A stretch of 64,000 bases of DNA, taken from positions 34,367 to 98,366 of the forward strand of contig NZ_QVMI01000036.1 in the NCBI RefSeq assembly GCF_010500965.1, written 5' to 3'. Numbering within the stretch: position 1 is the first letter of the stretch; each line of letters begins with the position of its first letter. Both the position numbers and the translations under genes were made by a program. The notes under the pieces are model-generated. The model ran no database searches. It had not been told where the DNA came from and was given only the letters and a program-made list of their open reading frames with translations. Positions 9,136 to 17,909 of this stretch are shown piece after piece. The DNA comes from Bacteroides sp. 51 (lineage in GTDB: Bacteria; Bacteroidota; Bacteroidia; Bacteroidales; Bacteroidaceae).

Positions 9136-9142
9136 TAGATTG
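9136..9142 (+). promoter_or_regulatory. Candidate -7 box inside invertible segment
   Basis: TAGATTG, preceded 19 bp upstream by TTTG (9113-9116), fits the Bacteroides -33/-7 pattern with a single missing T in the -7 box. It points right, away from the pilus operon, in this orientation. After inversion the box would lie near 9095-9101 on the minus strand. Confidence 0.4.
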
Positions 9143-9336
9143 AATTATGCTTCTGATATTTCTTTTTTGTAAAACAAGGAATGAAGGAAAAAAGCAGACT
9201 GCAATGGGAACTGCATTATCTACTTCAATAGTGAACAGATATTACAGCATTATATTATCCCGAAAATCTTCCCTTCTACGATTGCTTTCGAGTAAAAAAA
9301 GTCTCCTTTTTAATTTGAATTCAGATAAACTATCCT

Positions 9337-10320
9337 TTATCCATCGAATTTAGACCTGCGTTTTACTTTATGTCCGTCTCCTCCTAGGAGTCGGACATTT
9401 TTATTATTCAATGTCCGCATTTTAAATAGCGAGTTCAACACTTTCTTATTAGCATAAGCCAACATCTTCGTATCGAAAGAAGCAAGATAAACTCGTGTAA
9501 CTTCTTCCGTACGATGACCCAGAGCTTCACCTATCAACGTAGTTGGTACTCCGATATGGTAAGCAGCTGTAGCCCAGGAGTGGCGGGAGACATACGACGT
9601 TATGTTTTCGGAAAGCCCCAGCACCTCAGATAATTTCTTCAAACGCCGGTTATATGTACGCAATACGCTACTATACTGTATCTTCAACTTGCTATCGGCA
9701 CAAGAAAGAATAGATAATAAATAAGGAGACGATTTATCTTTATTCCGATAACGATTGAGCAGATCGCGGGCCGGTGCCAATATAGGAACAGCAATAAGAC
9801 CACCCGTCTTACGCCGATGATAGATAATCATATTCCCTTTCAGATCAGCTTTACGAAGATGAGCCAGATCGACAAAAGACATACCCTGCAAATGAAAAGA
9901 CAACATAAATAAATCGCGGCTGAGTTTTAATAATGGATAGGCGGACAGATCGGCACTATGTAAAGCCAGAATCGTTTTAGGAGAGATAGCTCTTTTTTGC
10001 GTCGGCTCACTACCGGTATAAACATGATCGAAAAGATCAGAATCTGTATGTATCAAACCACGCTTCACAGCTTTATTACGAACTGAACGCAGTACACGCA
10101 TATAAGAAGAGACTGTATTATAACAACATCCCTTATATAATAGGTAGTGTTGGTAACGATATAGGAATTCCTTTGAAAAGACCTCCTTTAGATTAATTGA
10201 TGTGTTTTTGGCAAATGAGGATACACTACGGCAAGTAGAGATGTAAGATAAGCGCGTACCCATACGCCCTTGCTGCGATAGCTCTCGTGATAGCACCTCC
10301 ATAAAAGCGACAAAGTTCAT
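9337..10320 (-). CDS. Tyrosine recombinase, DNA invertase for the adjacent switch
   Basis: 327 residues. Residues 1-105 are the SAM-like core-binding domain and 115-285 the catalytic domain. Catalytic residues seen: Lys171 (YHRRKTG), Arg246 with Tyr243 at the usual HxxR position (TSYVSRHSWAT), His269 (LGHRTEEVT) and nucleophile Tyr278 (VYLASF). The block usually read as LRGMSFVDLA in Bacteroides invertases is LQGMSFVDLA here (Gln145), so the first arginine may be absent. The gene runs toward the switch, and its 3' end passes through the right inverted repeat (9365-9397), so its last nine residues (VKRRSKFDG) are encoded by repeat-adjacent invertible DNA. After inversion the tail would read VNVNIGNFL, also nine residues and then a stop. 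Confidence 0.9.
   Translation of the reverse strand: MNFVAFMEVLSRELSQQGRMGTRLSYISTCRSVSSFAKNTSINLKEVFSKEFLYRYQHYLLYKGCCYNTVSSYMRVLRSVRNKAVKRGLIHTDSDLFDHVYTGSEPTQKRAISPKTILALHSADLSAYPLLKLSRDLFMLSFHLQGMSFVDLAHLRKADLKGNMIIYHRRKTGGLIAVPILAPARDLLNRYRNKDKSSPYLLSILSCADSKLKIQYSSVLRTYNRRLKKLSEVLGLSENITSYVSRHSWATAAYHIGVPTTLIGEALGHRTEEVTRVYLASFDTKMLAYANKKVLNSLFKMRTLNNKNVRLLGGDGHKVKRRSKFDG
9365..9397. repeat. Right 33-bp inverted repeat, inside recombinase 3' end
   Basis: Exact reverse complement of 8840-8872. It encodes the recombinase residues VRLLGGDGHK (approximately 309-318), so both the crossover site and part of the recombinase coding sequence share this DNA. Confidence 0.95.
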
Positions 10321-10461
10321 AGTTTGTTCTGTTTTTAATTAATTAATAGGTGAAAAATACCAAAATTAAAAACAAATACGACATTTAAAACCGAGAACAA
10401 GTAACTCTTCCGAAGTAGAAGAATAGAAAGGAAATACAGAACAAAATTTCTAAAAGGTAAT

Positions 10462-12060
10462 TCAATTCTCAACAGGTTGCACACCTTTATAAGTCAGAAT
10501 GAGATTAGGGTAGACGATATTGTCTATACAGGTAAACTGTGTAGTAAGCGTAAAATGGCGAAAGAATTTGCCATAGCGGAAAAACAGATTGGGAATAAAG
10601 CGTACGTAACCCTCTGGCTGATCAAGGATTTCTTCCATGTCGCCCATCATCACGAAGTTGTAAGACTGCGACAAAGAAGCAACCATATCTTCATAAGCCG
10701 GTGTACCTTCAAGAACGGAATTCTCTTTCTCCAGAACTTCAACATAAGCATGAAGGGCAGCTGCATCCGAAGATATCAATAGCTGCTTTTTGTGGATACA
10801 AGCATAAGTCTGCAAAGAAGAATCAGTAATTCCGGTCAACTGGGCAAAAAGTGTATTGCGTGGCAAAGTATAGAGGGAAATCACTCCCTCATGCCGGGGA
10901 GTTAAATTACAAAGATTAGCCAAGGCCTGTTTAGCTTTCGATACATTATTCAGGAGGGTGCTCCATACTATATATGAAGATTGAGCCAGAGAGTCTCCGG
11001 CTTGAAACATGCAGGTTATTGCAGCATCGCCTACACATTCTTTCATAAATTCATACACAGCTTTATCACCATCCATTATGGCGTCAGAATAAGTAGCCTG
11101 GGTATATGAATGTACAGAGGTGAAATTCAATACGCTATCCAGATTGGAAACAGAACCTTTAGTAAAGAAGAAGGTAGATGCCGGCAATATATCACCCGGA
11201 AATTCCTCAACCGGCTTCATCGTACGCAAGGTATTCATAAAGGTGTTACAAGAATCGGCATCATAGTTAATACCCGACAAATAAATAGCATCACCATTCA
11301 GGTTTACGTTAAACTCCGTCCACCCTCCAATACTGGACTGGTAGCGAAGTGCATCGCTTTCTTTCCCCATATCGACAGTATGCATATCGACATAGATTGT
11401 TGCAGGAGTTACCATACGGCGTGCTTCCCGGATTTTAGAAAAATTCTTATCAGCCAGAATAGATTGTTTATTCAGACGGGCATCAATTACTTGTTCAATC
11501 AGTTTTTTCTGATAACTGACCACTAGAAATTCGGTGGTCACATAACAAGCCAGGAAAGTGTCATCGGGCATGGGATAGATACGAATCTCTTCGCCTTTAT
11601 AATCAAAGAATCGGGAGGGAAAAGAACTGGCAAAGTATTTATGGATAAATTGCTCTATAAATTCATAATCACCAGCACCCAAACGGCAATAAAAGAGTTG
11701 GTCACGGTCACCGTTGGGTTCATGAAAGCTAATAAGCATTTTATTCATCTGCTTGCTTAATCCATGTGGAGTATGTTCCAACAGGGTGTTAATATGGTCT
11801 TTCAGATATACAAAAAAACGGGAGAAATAAAGGAAACGTTGATCTTTACTACAATTGAGTTCATTGATACTTTGCATCAGACTAACCATATTGTCCGTAT
11901 CCACAATAACCTTACTATCGGCAGGAACAAGTGTGTAAAGGTCAAAATCTTCGGCACGCTCCGTAACACTCATCCGGAAATAGAGAGAGAAAGCAAACCC
12001 CAGACAAAGCAAGATGACAGAGGTTGCAGTAGCTATTTTGAGTGTTGTGCGAAGCTTCAT
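10462..12060 (-). CDS. Membrane-anchored protein of unknown function (DUF3352-like)
   Basis: 532 residues. One N-terminal membrane segment at about residues 9-28 (ATATSVILLCLGFAFSLYF) is followed by a large extracytoplasmic part. The opening YTLVPADSKVIVDTDN and the repeated beta-rich halves recall the DUF3352 group of envelope proteins, but I am not certain of the family. No catalytic motif is visible. It is monocistronic on the minus strand, 141 bp upstream of the recombinase gene, and probably not part of the switch. Confidence 0.6.
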   Translation of the reverse strand: MKLRTTLKIATATSVILLCLGFAFSLYFRMSVTERAEDFDLYTLVPADSKVIVDTDNMVSLMQSINELNCSKDQRFLYFSRFFVYLKDHINTLLEHTPHGLSKQMNKMLISFHEPNGDRDQLFYCRLGAGDYEFIEQFIHKYFASSFPSRFFDYKGEEIRIYPMPDDTFLACYVTTEFLVVSYQKKLIEQVIDARLNKQSILADKNFSKIREARRMVTPATIYVDMHTVDMGKESDALRYQSSIGGWTEFNVNLNGDAIYLSGINYDADSCNTFMNTLRTMKPVEEFPGDILPASTFFFTKGSVSNLDSVLNFTSVHSYTQATYSDAIMDGDKAVYEFMKECVGDAAITCMFQAGDSLAQSSYIVWSTLLNNVSKAKQALANLCNLTPRHEGVISLYTLPRNTLFAQLTGITDSSLQTYACIHKKQLLISSDAAALHAYVEVLEKENSVLEGTPAYEDMVASLSQSYNFVMMGDMEEILDQPEGYVRFIPNLFFRYGKFFRHFTLTTQFTCIDNIVYPNLILTYKGVQPVEN

Positions 12061-12713
12061 TATCCTGGTTGATAAACAATCAAAAGCAAAAATAACAAAT
12101 TTCGCAAATAAAATGAAATTTATTATAAAAAGTTTTAAGACCGGTAAAGAAATTCAATCTACTTTCCACGCATTGGCACAAAGCAACTGAACACAAGCTT
12201 ATTTTCATCAAAAGACTCACTAAAAGGATTGTTCCCCGAAATATACAAGCCTTTCTCTCCAATAAATACCATTTTAGGCATGGTAGTTATATACTACTCT
12301 ACACTAATTAGATAAATAACTTGTAAGCATTCGACTTATTGCCACACAACTGGAAACCCTAAAAAAACGACCAAAACAGGTATCTAAAAGAACGAAACTC
12401 TGTATAACGATCTCTTGTCAAAACGACTCGAGCAAAGGGAGAAAAAAGGTCTAGGGCATACCACTGTGATGCCTGGGGGATCACAGTGGTATGCCTTAGG
12501 CATCACAATTATACCAAGCAAGCAAAATAAAACCTGGAGAGTGACATGAGAAGATATAAAGAAAAAGAAGAAGATGAAATCAACCCAAGGATGGTCAGAA
12601 AATTATCCCCCGGACCTTTGATAAAAAACATCGGACGATTTATAGTAAAGGGTAGGATGATTTATAGTCGATGGTCCGACCCTTTTTGCCATAAGTTAAG
12701 TAGCGGAGTGGAA
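12061..12713. other. 653-bp gap with competing hairpins
   Basis: No convincing gene on either strand; the short frames here lack family features and ribosome sites. The one structured element is the nested palindrome at 12451-12506, listed separately. The rest is AT-rich and likely contains the promoter for the leftward gene starting at 12060. Confidence 0.55.
12451..12506. repeat. Two mutually exclusive hairpins
   Basis: Arms 12455-12470 and 12480-12495 are perfect 16-bp inverted repeats (20 bp at 12451-12470/12480-12499 with one G-U pair). A second pair, GTGATGCCT at 12466-12474 and AGGCATCAC at 12498-12506, overlaps the first, so the RNA can fold one way or the other. It lies downstream of the MBL/murB pair and upstream of the next leftward gene. 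It could be a terminator or attenuator (inference). Confidence 0.65.
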
Positions 12714-13478
12714 TTACTTAGAACAAATAATCTCCAATCCGTCGTAAGCCAGATGTACATGAGGAGGCAAACGCTTGGCTATATCGGCGTGCAATCCCAT
12801 TTGATGGCTCATATGAATGAAGTACGTTTCCCGGGCATCAATACGACGAGCGGTTTCTAAAGCCTCGGCAAGATTCTGATGGGTAATGTGTTGATCCAAA
12901 CGCAGGGCATTCAAAATTAACACTTCTATACCTTTTAACTGTTCATAAGATTCTTCCGGCATGGTCAGCATATCTGTAATATATGCCAGCTTACCTATAC
13001 GATAGCCCAGAATGGGAAGTTTGCCATGCATTACACGCAAGGGTATGATTTCCGTATTGTTGATATAAAACGGATAACCAGCTTCAATATCATGCAGAAG
13101 GATATTAGGTACGCCGGGGTATTTATTCTCTGCAAAACAGTAAGGTAAACGGGTGCGGAGACGCTCGGCAGTATAGGTTTCGGCAAAAACGGGAATCTCG
13201 CCAAAACGACAGAACGGACGCAAATCATCCAACCCACCAACATGATCATAGTGTTCATGGCTGATAAGTACACCATCTATTCTCTCAAAAGAGGTACTCA
13301 ACATTTGCTGCCTGAAATCAGGACCGCAATCGATGAGTATCGTGGTATCATCCGTATAGACGAGTGCCGAGGTTCTTAATCGGTTGTCGCGAGGATCTAT
13401 AGAGGTACAAACCGGACAAGTGCATCCGATTTCGGGTACACCGGTAGACGTTCCACTTCCTAATATCTTAATCTTCAT
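12714..13478 (-). CDS. MBL-fold metallo-hydrolase (PhnP-like)
   Basis: 254 residues, the usual length for PhnP-like phosphodiesterases of the metallo-beta-lactamase superfamily. The metal-binding motif HEHYDH is at residues 74-79. The N-terminal GSGTSTGVP and a Cys-rich loop (GCTCPVCTS, Cys19/21/24) match the PhnP group, which carries an extra zinc-binding loop. Later ligands include the MHGKLP and HMSHQMGLH regions. The start codon overlaps the murB stop by one base, so it is translationally coupled to murB. The substrate is unknown; family members hydrolyse cyclic nucleotides or phosphonate intermediates. Confidence 0.88.
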   Translation of the reverse strand: MKIKILGSGTSTGVPEIGCTCPVCTSIDPRDNRLRTSALVYTDDTTILIDCGPDFRQQMLSTSFERIDGVLISHEHYDHVGGLDDLRPFCRFGEIPVFAETYTAERLRTRLPYCFAENKYPGVPNILLHDIEAGYPFYINNTEIIPLRVMHGKLPILGYRIGKLAYITDMLTMPEESYEQLKGIEVLILNALRLDQHITHQNLAEALETARRIDARETYFIHMSHQMGLHADIAKRLPPHVHLAYDGLEIICSK

Positions 13479-14488
13479 CAGTTTATAGTTTTAACTTCGG
13501 GGTGGATGTCAATCCCAAACTTTTCTCTGACAGATAAACGGACAGCATCGGACAATGCGATAATATCGCGTCCTGTGGCGCCTCCTTTATTGACCAACAC
13601 CAATGCCTGCTTATCGTGTACAGCAGCAGGACCTAATGACCTTCCTTTCCATCCGCTTTGCTCGATCAGCCAAGCAGCAGGGATTTTCATACGACCTTCT
13701 CCCATTACATAGAAAGGCATAGAAGGATAATCACGCTGTATCTCTTCAAACTTCGATTCAGAAACCACAGGATTCATAAAGAAGCTACCAGCGTTTCCCA
13801 GGACTGCCGGATCGGGAAGTTTACTTTCCCGGATACGGATGATAATCTCGCGCACAGTTTCAAGCGTAACAGCAGGATATTTCTCCAACTCCTTACGTAT
13901 CGTACCATAATCAAGCGTATAAGATTCTTGTTTACTCAGCCGGAAGCAGACATGGGTTACTATGACTTTCTTACCGGATGGTTCTTTGAAGATACTATAC
14001 CGATAAGCAAACTTACAATCTGCATTGGAGTAGATACGCTCCTCGCCTTCCGGATTGATGGTATGTACTTCCGTAATCAGGTCTTTGGCCTCAACACCAT
14101 AAGCACCGACATTTTGCACGGCACTGGCACCTACTTCACCGGGAATGATAGAAAGATTTTCCGCACCATATAGATTATGTTTCACGCAATAGTCCACGAA
14201 ATCATCCCACACCACACCGGAACCGACTTTCAGCCAAACAGCATCGGGGGTTTCATCCACCACCTCAATGGTTTTTATACAAGAATGTAACACTGTACCT
14301 TCGTAATTGTTCAGGAAAAGCAGGTTGCTCCCACCGCCAATATGCAAAAAAGGTTCTGAAAGATAAGAGCCGGAAATCAGTTCTTTAAGTTCATCGATGG
14401 TATCGTACTCAATGAAACGCGAGGTAGTGACATCTATCCCAAATGTATTGTAATGCAAAAGTGAGAAATCTTTCTTTTCAGTAATCAT
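13478..14488 (-). CDS. murB: UDP-N-acetylenolpyruvoylglucosamine reductase
   Basis: 336 residues. NADPH-dependent reduction of UDP-GlcNAc-enolpyruvate to UDP-MurNAc in the cytoplasmic stage of peptidoglycan synthesis. FAD-binding motifs include [26 protein letters not shown] and [15 protein letters not shown] carries the conserved serine that protonates the intermediate. Its length fits the E. coli type MurB. It is co-transcribed with the downstream MBL-fold hydrolase (one-base overlap). Confidence 0.97.
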   Translation of the reverse strand: MITEKKDFSLLHYNTFGIDVTTSRFIEYDTIDELKELISGSYLSEPFLHIGGGSNLLFLNNYEGTVLHSCIKTIEVVDETPDAVWLKVGSGVVWDDFVDYCVKHNLYGAENLSIIPGEVGASAVQNVGAYGVEAKDLITEVHTINPEGEERIYSNADCKFAYRYSIFKEPSGKKVIVTHVCFRLSKQESYTLDYGTIRKELEKYPAVTLETVREIIIRIRESKLPDPAVLGNAGSFFMNPVVSESKFEEIQRDYPSMPFYVMGEGRMKIPAAWLIEQSGWKGRSLGPAAVHDKQALVLVNKGGATGRDIIALSDAVRLSVREKFGIDIHPEVKTIN

Positions 14489-14496
14489 AATTGTTT

Positions 14497-14570
14497 AGTT
14501 GAAAGTTGAAAATTGAAAATTGAAAGTTACAATGCCGCATGGCTAATTTTCAACTTTCAACTTTCAACTT
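14497..14570. repeat. Heptad (TTGAAAG) repeats forming an inverted pair
   Basis: Left block 14497-14528 carries tandem TTGAAAG/TTGAAAA units; right block 14545-14570 carries the complementary TTTCAAC units. Together they form a long imperfect stem between the DUF4348 lipoprotein and murB. The same unit recurs at 24034-24170 between hisH and purU. Confidence 0.8.
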
Positions 14571-14572
14571 AT

Positions 14573-15427
14573 TTAATTACTCGTATCTTCAAATTTATAT
14601 AGTTCCCATTTACCGTTCGCCTTCTGCCTGAAGAATAGCGTATTCAGAAAACCATTGCCTATACCTTTAAACTGCATGATTTTATAGGGCGATTCGTTCA
14701 GAACCTCTTGCCCGTAAATGATATTAGATAGTTTATCATCGGGCAATATGGGCTTGAAAGCAAACCATTGTTCGGTATCCAGAGTAGTTTCGATGATACT
14801 GAAATCATCGTCAGGGTCGGTTGTGATAAATTCCAGAGGCTCACGGATATGTTTAAGCTGATATAAGCTATCTGCTACAAAACGAACAAAGAAATCGACA
14901 AATTCGGCGCGCTTCTTTTTCACGATGGGACGCCGGTTGATGGCTTCAAGCATCCAACGACCATCAACGCGCTCAAAATAGTATTTCTTCACCATACGAT
15001 CCTTCATAAAGATCCACTCAATCTGAACGGAGGTCTGAGAATCATCGTGCGGATGGTCAAGTTCTTCTTCACCATCCAGCAATAGTGTATAATAACTCTG
15101 TTTTACGAACAAAGCATCGTGCACCCAATCATCCTTTTCAATTTTCAAAGGAGTATCTTCTTCATAATAAGGCAACGGGAAAACAATGCGACTACGCTGG
15201 AAAGCTGTATCGCCGGCAAAAACGTAAATAAAATCATCGAAAGATTCATCGCCAGTAGTGGGTAAAGAAGGCTCTTCCGGATCTATCAAAAAGATTGTAT
15301 CTTCCACAAAATCAATAGAATCTACCGTATCTTCTATAACGACAGCAGGCTCAACCATTCTCTTCTTGTTTTCGCACGAAAAAAGAAAGAGAAATACGAC
15401 AGCAGAGATACATATCCTTCTTAACAT
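14573..15427 (-). CDS. DUF4348 lipoprotein
   Basis: 284 residues from the ATG at 15427; an in-frame ATG at 15445 is less likely because it sits farther from the signal. The lipobox FLFSC follows a short hydrophobic stretch. An acidic linker (residues 30-65, EDTVDSIDFVED) leads to a DUF4348 body with alternating beta strands (VQIEWIFMKDRMVKKYYF, GRWMLEAINRR). No catalytic motif. It is probably an outer- or inner-membrane lipoprotein of unknown role and is read alone or ahead of murB, across the heptad repeats. Confidence 0.75.
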   Translation of the reverse strand: MLRRICISAVVFLFLFSCENKKRMVEPAVVIEDTVDSIDFVEDTIFLIDPEEPSLPTTGDESFDDFIYVFAGDTAFQRSRIVFPLPYYEEDTPLKIEKDDWVHDALFVKQSYYTLLLDGEEELDHPHDDSQTSVQIEWIFMKDRMVKKYYFERVDGRWMLEAINRRPIVKKKRAEFVDFFVRFVADSLYQLKHIREPLEFITTDPDDDFSIIETTLDTEQWFAFKPILPDDKLSNIIYGQEVLNESPYKIMQFKGIGNGFLNTLFFRQKANGKWELYKFEDTSN

Positions 15428-15589
15428 CACGGCAAAGGTAAGCAATTTTTTTTCTCTAATATAGCAATAACTTGTTGTTTATTCCAAGAAAAATAATGTC
15501 CTTTGCAGCAGCAAGGTCCCGAGGCGGGACTGCCAGATTTCCATGCGGACGGCGGCAAGGTGCCGCTCCCAGGTTTCCATGCGGCAGTA

Positions 15590-15631
15590 AACTTAAAGAC
15601 TCAAAAACTTAAATACTTAAAAACTTAAATC
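15590..15631. repeat. ACTTAAA-type tandem units before kbl
   Basis: Five degenerate copies of a 7-9 base unit (AACTTAAA, GACTCAAA, AACTTAAA, TACTTAAA, AACTTAAA) end immediately before the kbl start codon. Just upstream, TTTCCATGCGG occurs twice (15538 and 15573). The repeats overlap the expected leader of kbl. Confidence 0.6.
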
Positions 15632-16819
15632 ATGTACGGGAAAATGAAGAAGTATCTGAGCGATACGATTGCTGAGATTAAAGAAGCAGGACTTTATAAG
15701 GAAGAACGATTGACCGAAAGCCCCCAGAAAGCATCAATCAAAGTGAATGGCAAAGAAGTACTGAACTTTTGTGCCAATAACTACCTGGGGCTTTCCAACC
15801 ACCCGAATCTGATATCTGCATCACAGAAAATGATGGATGAACGAGGATATGGTATGTCGTCCGTACGTTTCATTTGTGGTACACAAGATATACATAAAAC
15901 GCTGGAAGCAGCTATCTCGGGTTACTTTAAAACAGAAGACACCATTCTGTACGCTGCTTGTTTTGACGCGAACGGCGGAGTATTCGAACCGCTCTTTACC
16001 GAAGAGGACGCAATCATCTCCGATTCGCTGAACCATGCATCTATTATCGACGGGGTACGCCTGTGCAAAGCGAAAAGATATCGTTATGCGAATGCAAATA
16101 TGGAAGAACTGGAAAAATGTCTGCAAGAGGCTCAGGCGCAACGCTTCCGAATCGTCGTAACAGATGGTGTATTCTCAATGGATGGCAATGTGGCTCCAAT
16201 GGATAAGATATGCGATCTGGCAGAAAAATATGACGCACTGGTAATGGTAGACGAATCGCACTCGGCGGGTGTGGTTGGCGCTACCGGACACGGAGTGAGT
16301 GAATTATATAATACATATGACAGAGTAGATATTTATACCGGTACACTGGGTAAAGCATTTGGCGGTGCACTCGGCGGATTTACTACCGGACGCAAAGAAA
16401 TCATTGATTTACTTCGCCAACGGAGCCGCCCATACCTGTTCTCCAACTCGCTGGCTCCCGGAATTATCGGCGCAAGCATTGAGGTATTCCGCATGTTGAA
16501 AGAAAGCAATACGCTACACGACAAATTGGTAGAGAACGTGAACTACTTCCGTGATAAGATGCTGGCAGCAGGTTTTGATATTAAACCTACACAAAGTGCC
16601 ATCTGTGCGGTGATGCTGTATGATGCGAAACTATCACAGGTATTTGCTGCTAAGATGCAGGAAGAAGGCATCTATGTTACAGGATTCTACTATCCGGTAG
16701 TACCTAAAGATCAGGCGCGTATTCGCGTACAACTATCCGCCGGACATGAGAGGGAGCATCTGGACCAATGTATTGCCGCCTTTATTAAAGTTGGCAAGGA
16801 ATTAAACGTACTAAAATGA
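15632..16819 (+). CDS. kbl: Glycine C-acetyltransferase (2-amino-3-ketobutyrate CoA ligase)
   Basis: 395 residues, the family length. PLP-dependent alpha-oxoamine synthase that cleaves 2-amino-3-ketobutyrate with CoA to glycine and acetyl-CoA, the second step of threonine breakdown via threonine dehydrogenase. Motifs: NFCANNYLGLSNHP, SVRFICGTQ, FSMDGNVAP, DESHSAGVVG, and the PLP lysine in TGTLGKAFGGALGG. Related serine palmitoyltransferase-type enzymes share this fold, but the NYLGL and RFICGTQ blocks favour Kbl. No tdh is adjacent. The DUF2721 gene follows 7 bp downstream. Confidence 0.93.
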   Translation: MYGKMKKYLSDTIAEIKEAGLYKEERLTESPQKASIKVNGKEVLNFCANNYLGLSNHPNLISASQKMMDERGYGMSSVRFICGTQDIHKTLEAAISGYFKTEDTILYAACFDANGGVFEPLFTEEDAIISDSLNHASIIDGVRLCKAKRYRYANANMEELEKCLQEAQAQRFRIVVTDGVFSMDGNVAPMDKICDLAEKYDALVMVDESHSAGVVGATGHGVSELYNTYDRVDIYTGTLGKAFGGALGGFTTGRKEIIDLLRQRSRPYLFSNSLAPGIIGASIEVFRMLKESNTLHDKLVENVNYFRDKMLAAGFDIKPTQSAICAVMLYDAKLSQVFAAKMQEEGIYVTGFYYPVVPKDQARIRVQLSAGHEREHLDQCIAAFIKVGKELNVLK

Positions 16820-16826
16820 TAAATAT

Positions 16827-17243
16827 ATGGAACTAGACCTCACTACCCCTGCCCTACTATTTTCGGCCATATCGCTGATTATGCTGGCATACACCAACCG
16901 GTTTCTATCGTATGCACAACTGGTGCGTACATTGAAAGACAAGTATATGGAAGATCCCTCGGATATTACCGCAGCACAGATTGTAAATCTGCGCAAACGT
17001 TTATATCTGACCCGGACCATGCAGGTACTAGGGATCAGCAGCTTATTTCTATGCGTAGTGAGTATGTTCCTGGTTTATATCGGACTTAATTTGCTGTCGG
17101 TCTATGTTTTCGGAGTAGCGCTAGTGTTACTGATTGCATCGCTGGGAGTATCCATACAGGAAACATATATATCTACCCATTCATTGGAGATTTATCTGGG
17201 AACAATGGAAGATATACTGAAAGATAGCAAGAAGAAGAAGTAA
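16827..17243 (+). CDS. DUF2721 membrane protein
   Basis: 138 residues with an N-terminal hydrophobic segment (about 8-24) and two more (about 68-87 and 91-110), separated by a cytoplasmic loop with TLKDKYMEDPSD and QIVNLRKRLYLTRTMQ. This matches DUF2721, small inner-membrane proteins without known function. It ends in a lysine run. It is co-transcribed with kbl and followed by a terminator at 17271-17308. Confidence 0.85.
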   Translation: MELDLTTPALLFSAISLIMLAYTNRFLSYAQLVRTLKDKYMEDPSDITAAQIVNLRKRLYLTRTMQVLGISSLFLCVVSMFLVYIGLNLLSVYVFGVALVLLIASLGVSIQETYISTHSLEIYLGTMEDILKDSKKKK

Positions 17244-17270
17244 AAGCGGCATATTGTGCCATAATACAAA

Positions 17271-17308
17271 AAGGCCTCGAACAGTATAATAAATACTTCC
17301 GAGGCCTT
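17271..17308. terminator. Bidirectional terminator
   Basis: Stem AAGGCCTCG (17271-17279) with CGAGGCCTT (17300-17308), A-rich before and T-rich after, between the convergent DUF2721 and ferritin genes. Confidence 0.85.
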
Positions 17309-17324
17309 CTTTATTTTATATGAA

Positions 17325-17807
17325 CTATCGTTCTCCTAACTGATTATCAATCAGGTAAATTCCACCTGTTGTGCCGGCAATCTTAATCTTCTTAATAATA
17401 CTACGGGCTGTAGCTTCTTCTTCCACCTGTTCGCTAACGAACCAGCTTAGAAAATCTTCGGTTGCTTTATCTTTCTCTTCAACGGCCAGTTCAACAAGTT
17501 CGTCGATCATTTTAGAAACGCGCTTCTCGTGATCAAAAGTATGTTCGAATACTTCCAGCGGACTTCCCCAGCCGGTTGGAACAACATCCAGTTTATCAAG
17601 TAATACGGTACCTTCACGTACGATAAGATAATCGGCCAATTTGCAGGCATGTTCCATCTCTTCGCCATATTGCTTCTTCATCCAATGAGCAAATCCTTCA
17701 AAACCTTCTTTTGCAAAGTAGTAGGACATTGAAAGATAAAGATTAGCTGACCACATCTCAGCATTGATCTGTTTGTTAAACGCATCTTGAAGTTTCTTTG
17801 AAATCAT
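17325..17807 (-). CDS. ftnA: Ferritin (iron storage)
   Basis: 160 residues, a four-helix ferritin. The ferroxidase ligands are in place: Glu17, Glu50, His53, Glu94, Gln127 and Glu130 (numbering happens to match E. coli FtnA), in the blocks INAEMWSANLYLSMSYYF, YGEEMEHACKLADY and EQVEEEATA. It oxidises Fe(II) and stores it as a mineral in a 24-subunit cytoplasmic shell. It is monocistronic and ends at the bidirectional terminator. Confidence 0.97.
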   Translation of the reverse strand: MISKKLQDAFNKQINAEMWSANLYLSMSYYFAKEGFEGFAHWMKKQYGEEMEHACKLADYLIVREGTVLLDKLDVVPTGWGSPLEVFEHTFDHEKRVSKMIDELVELAVEEKDKATEDFLSWFVSEQVEEEATARSIIKKIKIAGTTGGIYLIDNQLGER

Positions 17808-17909
17808 AGTAGTATGTATTTTAGTTTATTAAAGCCTTTACTAAGATAACAAGCATTCTCTAAATTTGTTCAACGTTAACGGTTTTTTCCTTAAAATTAA
17901 GGAATAAGA

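Larger units (their letters stand above)
8840..9397. promoter_or_regulatory. Invertible promoter segment (phase switch)
   Basis: About 492 bp (8873-9364) enclosed by perfect 33-bp inverted repeats, beside a tyrosine recombinase gene and upstream of a surface-pilus operon. There is no credible gene inside. Two candidate Bacteroides promoters point rightward in the present orientation: TTTG at 9113-9116 with TAGATTG at 9136-9142 (19-bp spacing), and TTTC at 9286-9289 with TTAATTTG at 9310-9317 (20-bp spacing). I saw no comparable promoter pointing left toward the pilus genes. If these promoters are real, the sequenced orientation is OFF, and inversion would place them about 140-320 bp upstream of the pilus start codon. 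The inverted repeats are seen; promoter identity and OFF state are inference. Confidence 0.85.

Noticed and set aside
9147-9353. 68-codon frame inside the invertible segment
   Set aside because: No ribosome site, no family features, Ser/Leu-rich composition typical of AT-rich intergenic DNA. It crosses the candidate promoter and has no support as a gene.
12080-12262. 60-codon leftward frame with a hydrophobic part
   Set aside because: Ends just before the next gene, has no ribosome site or relatives I recognise, and sits in an AT-rich gap.
12546-12860. 104-codon rightward frame
   Set aside because: More than a third overlaps the 3' end of the MBL hydrolase in antisense; no family features.
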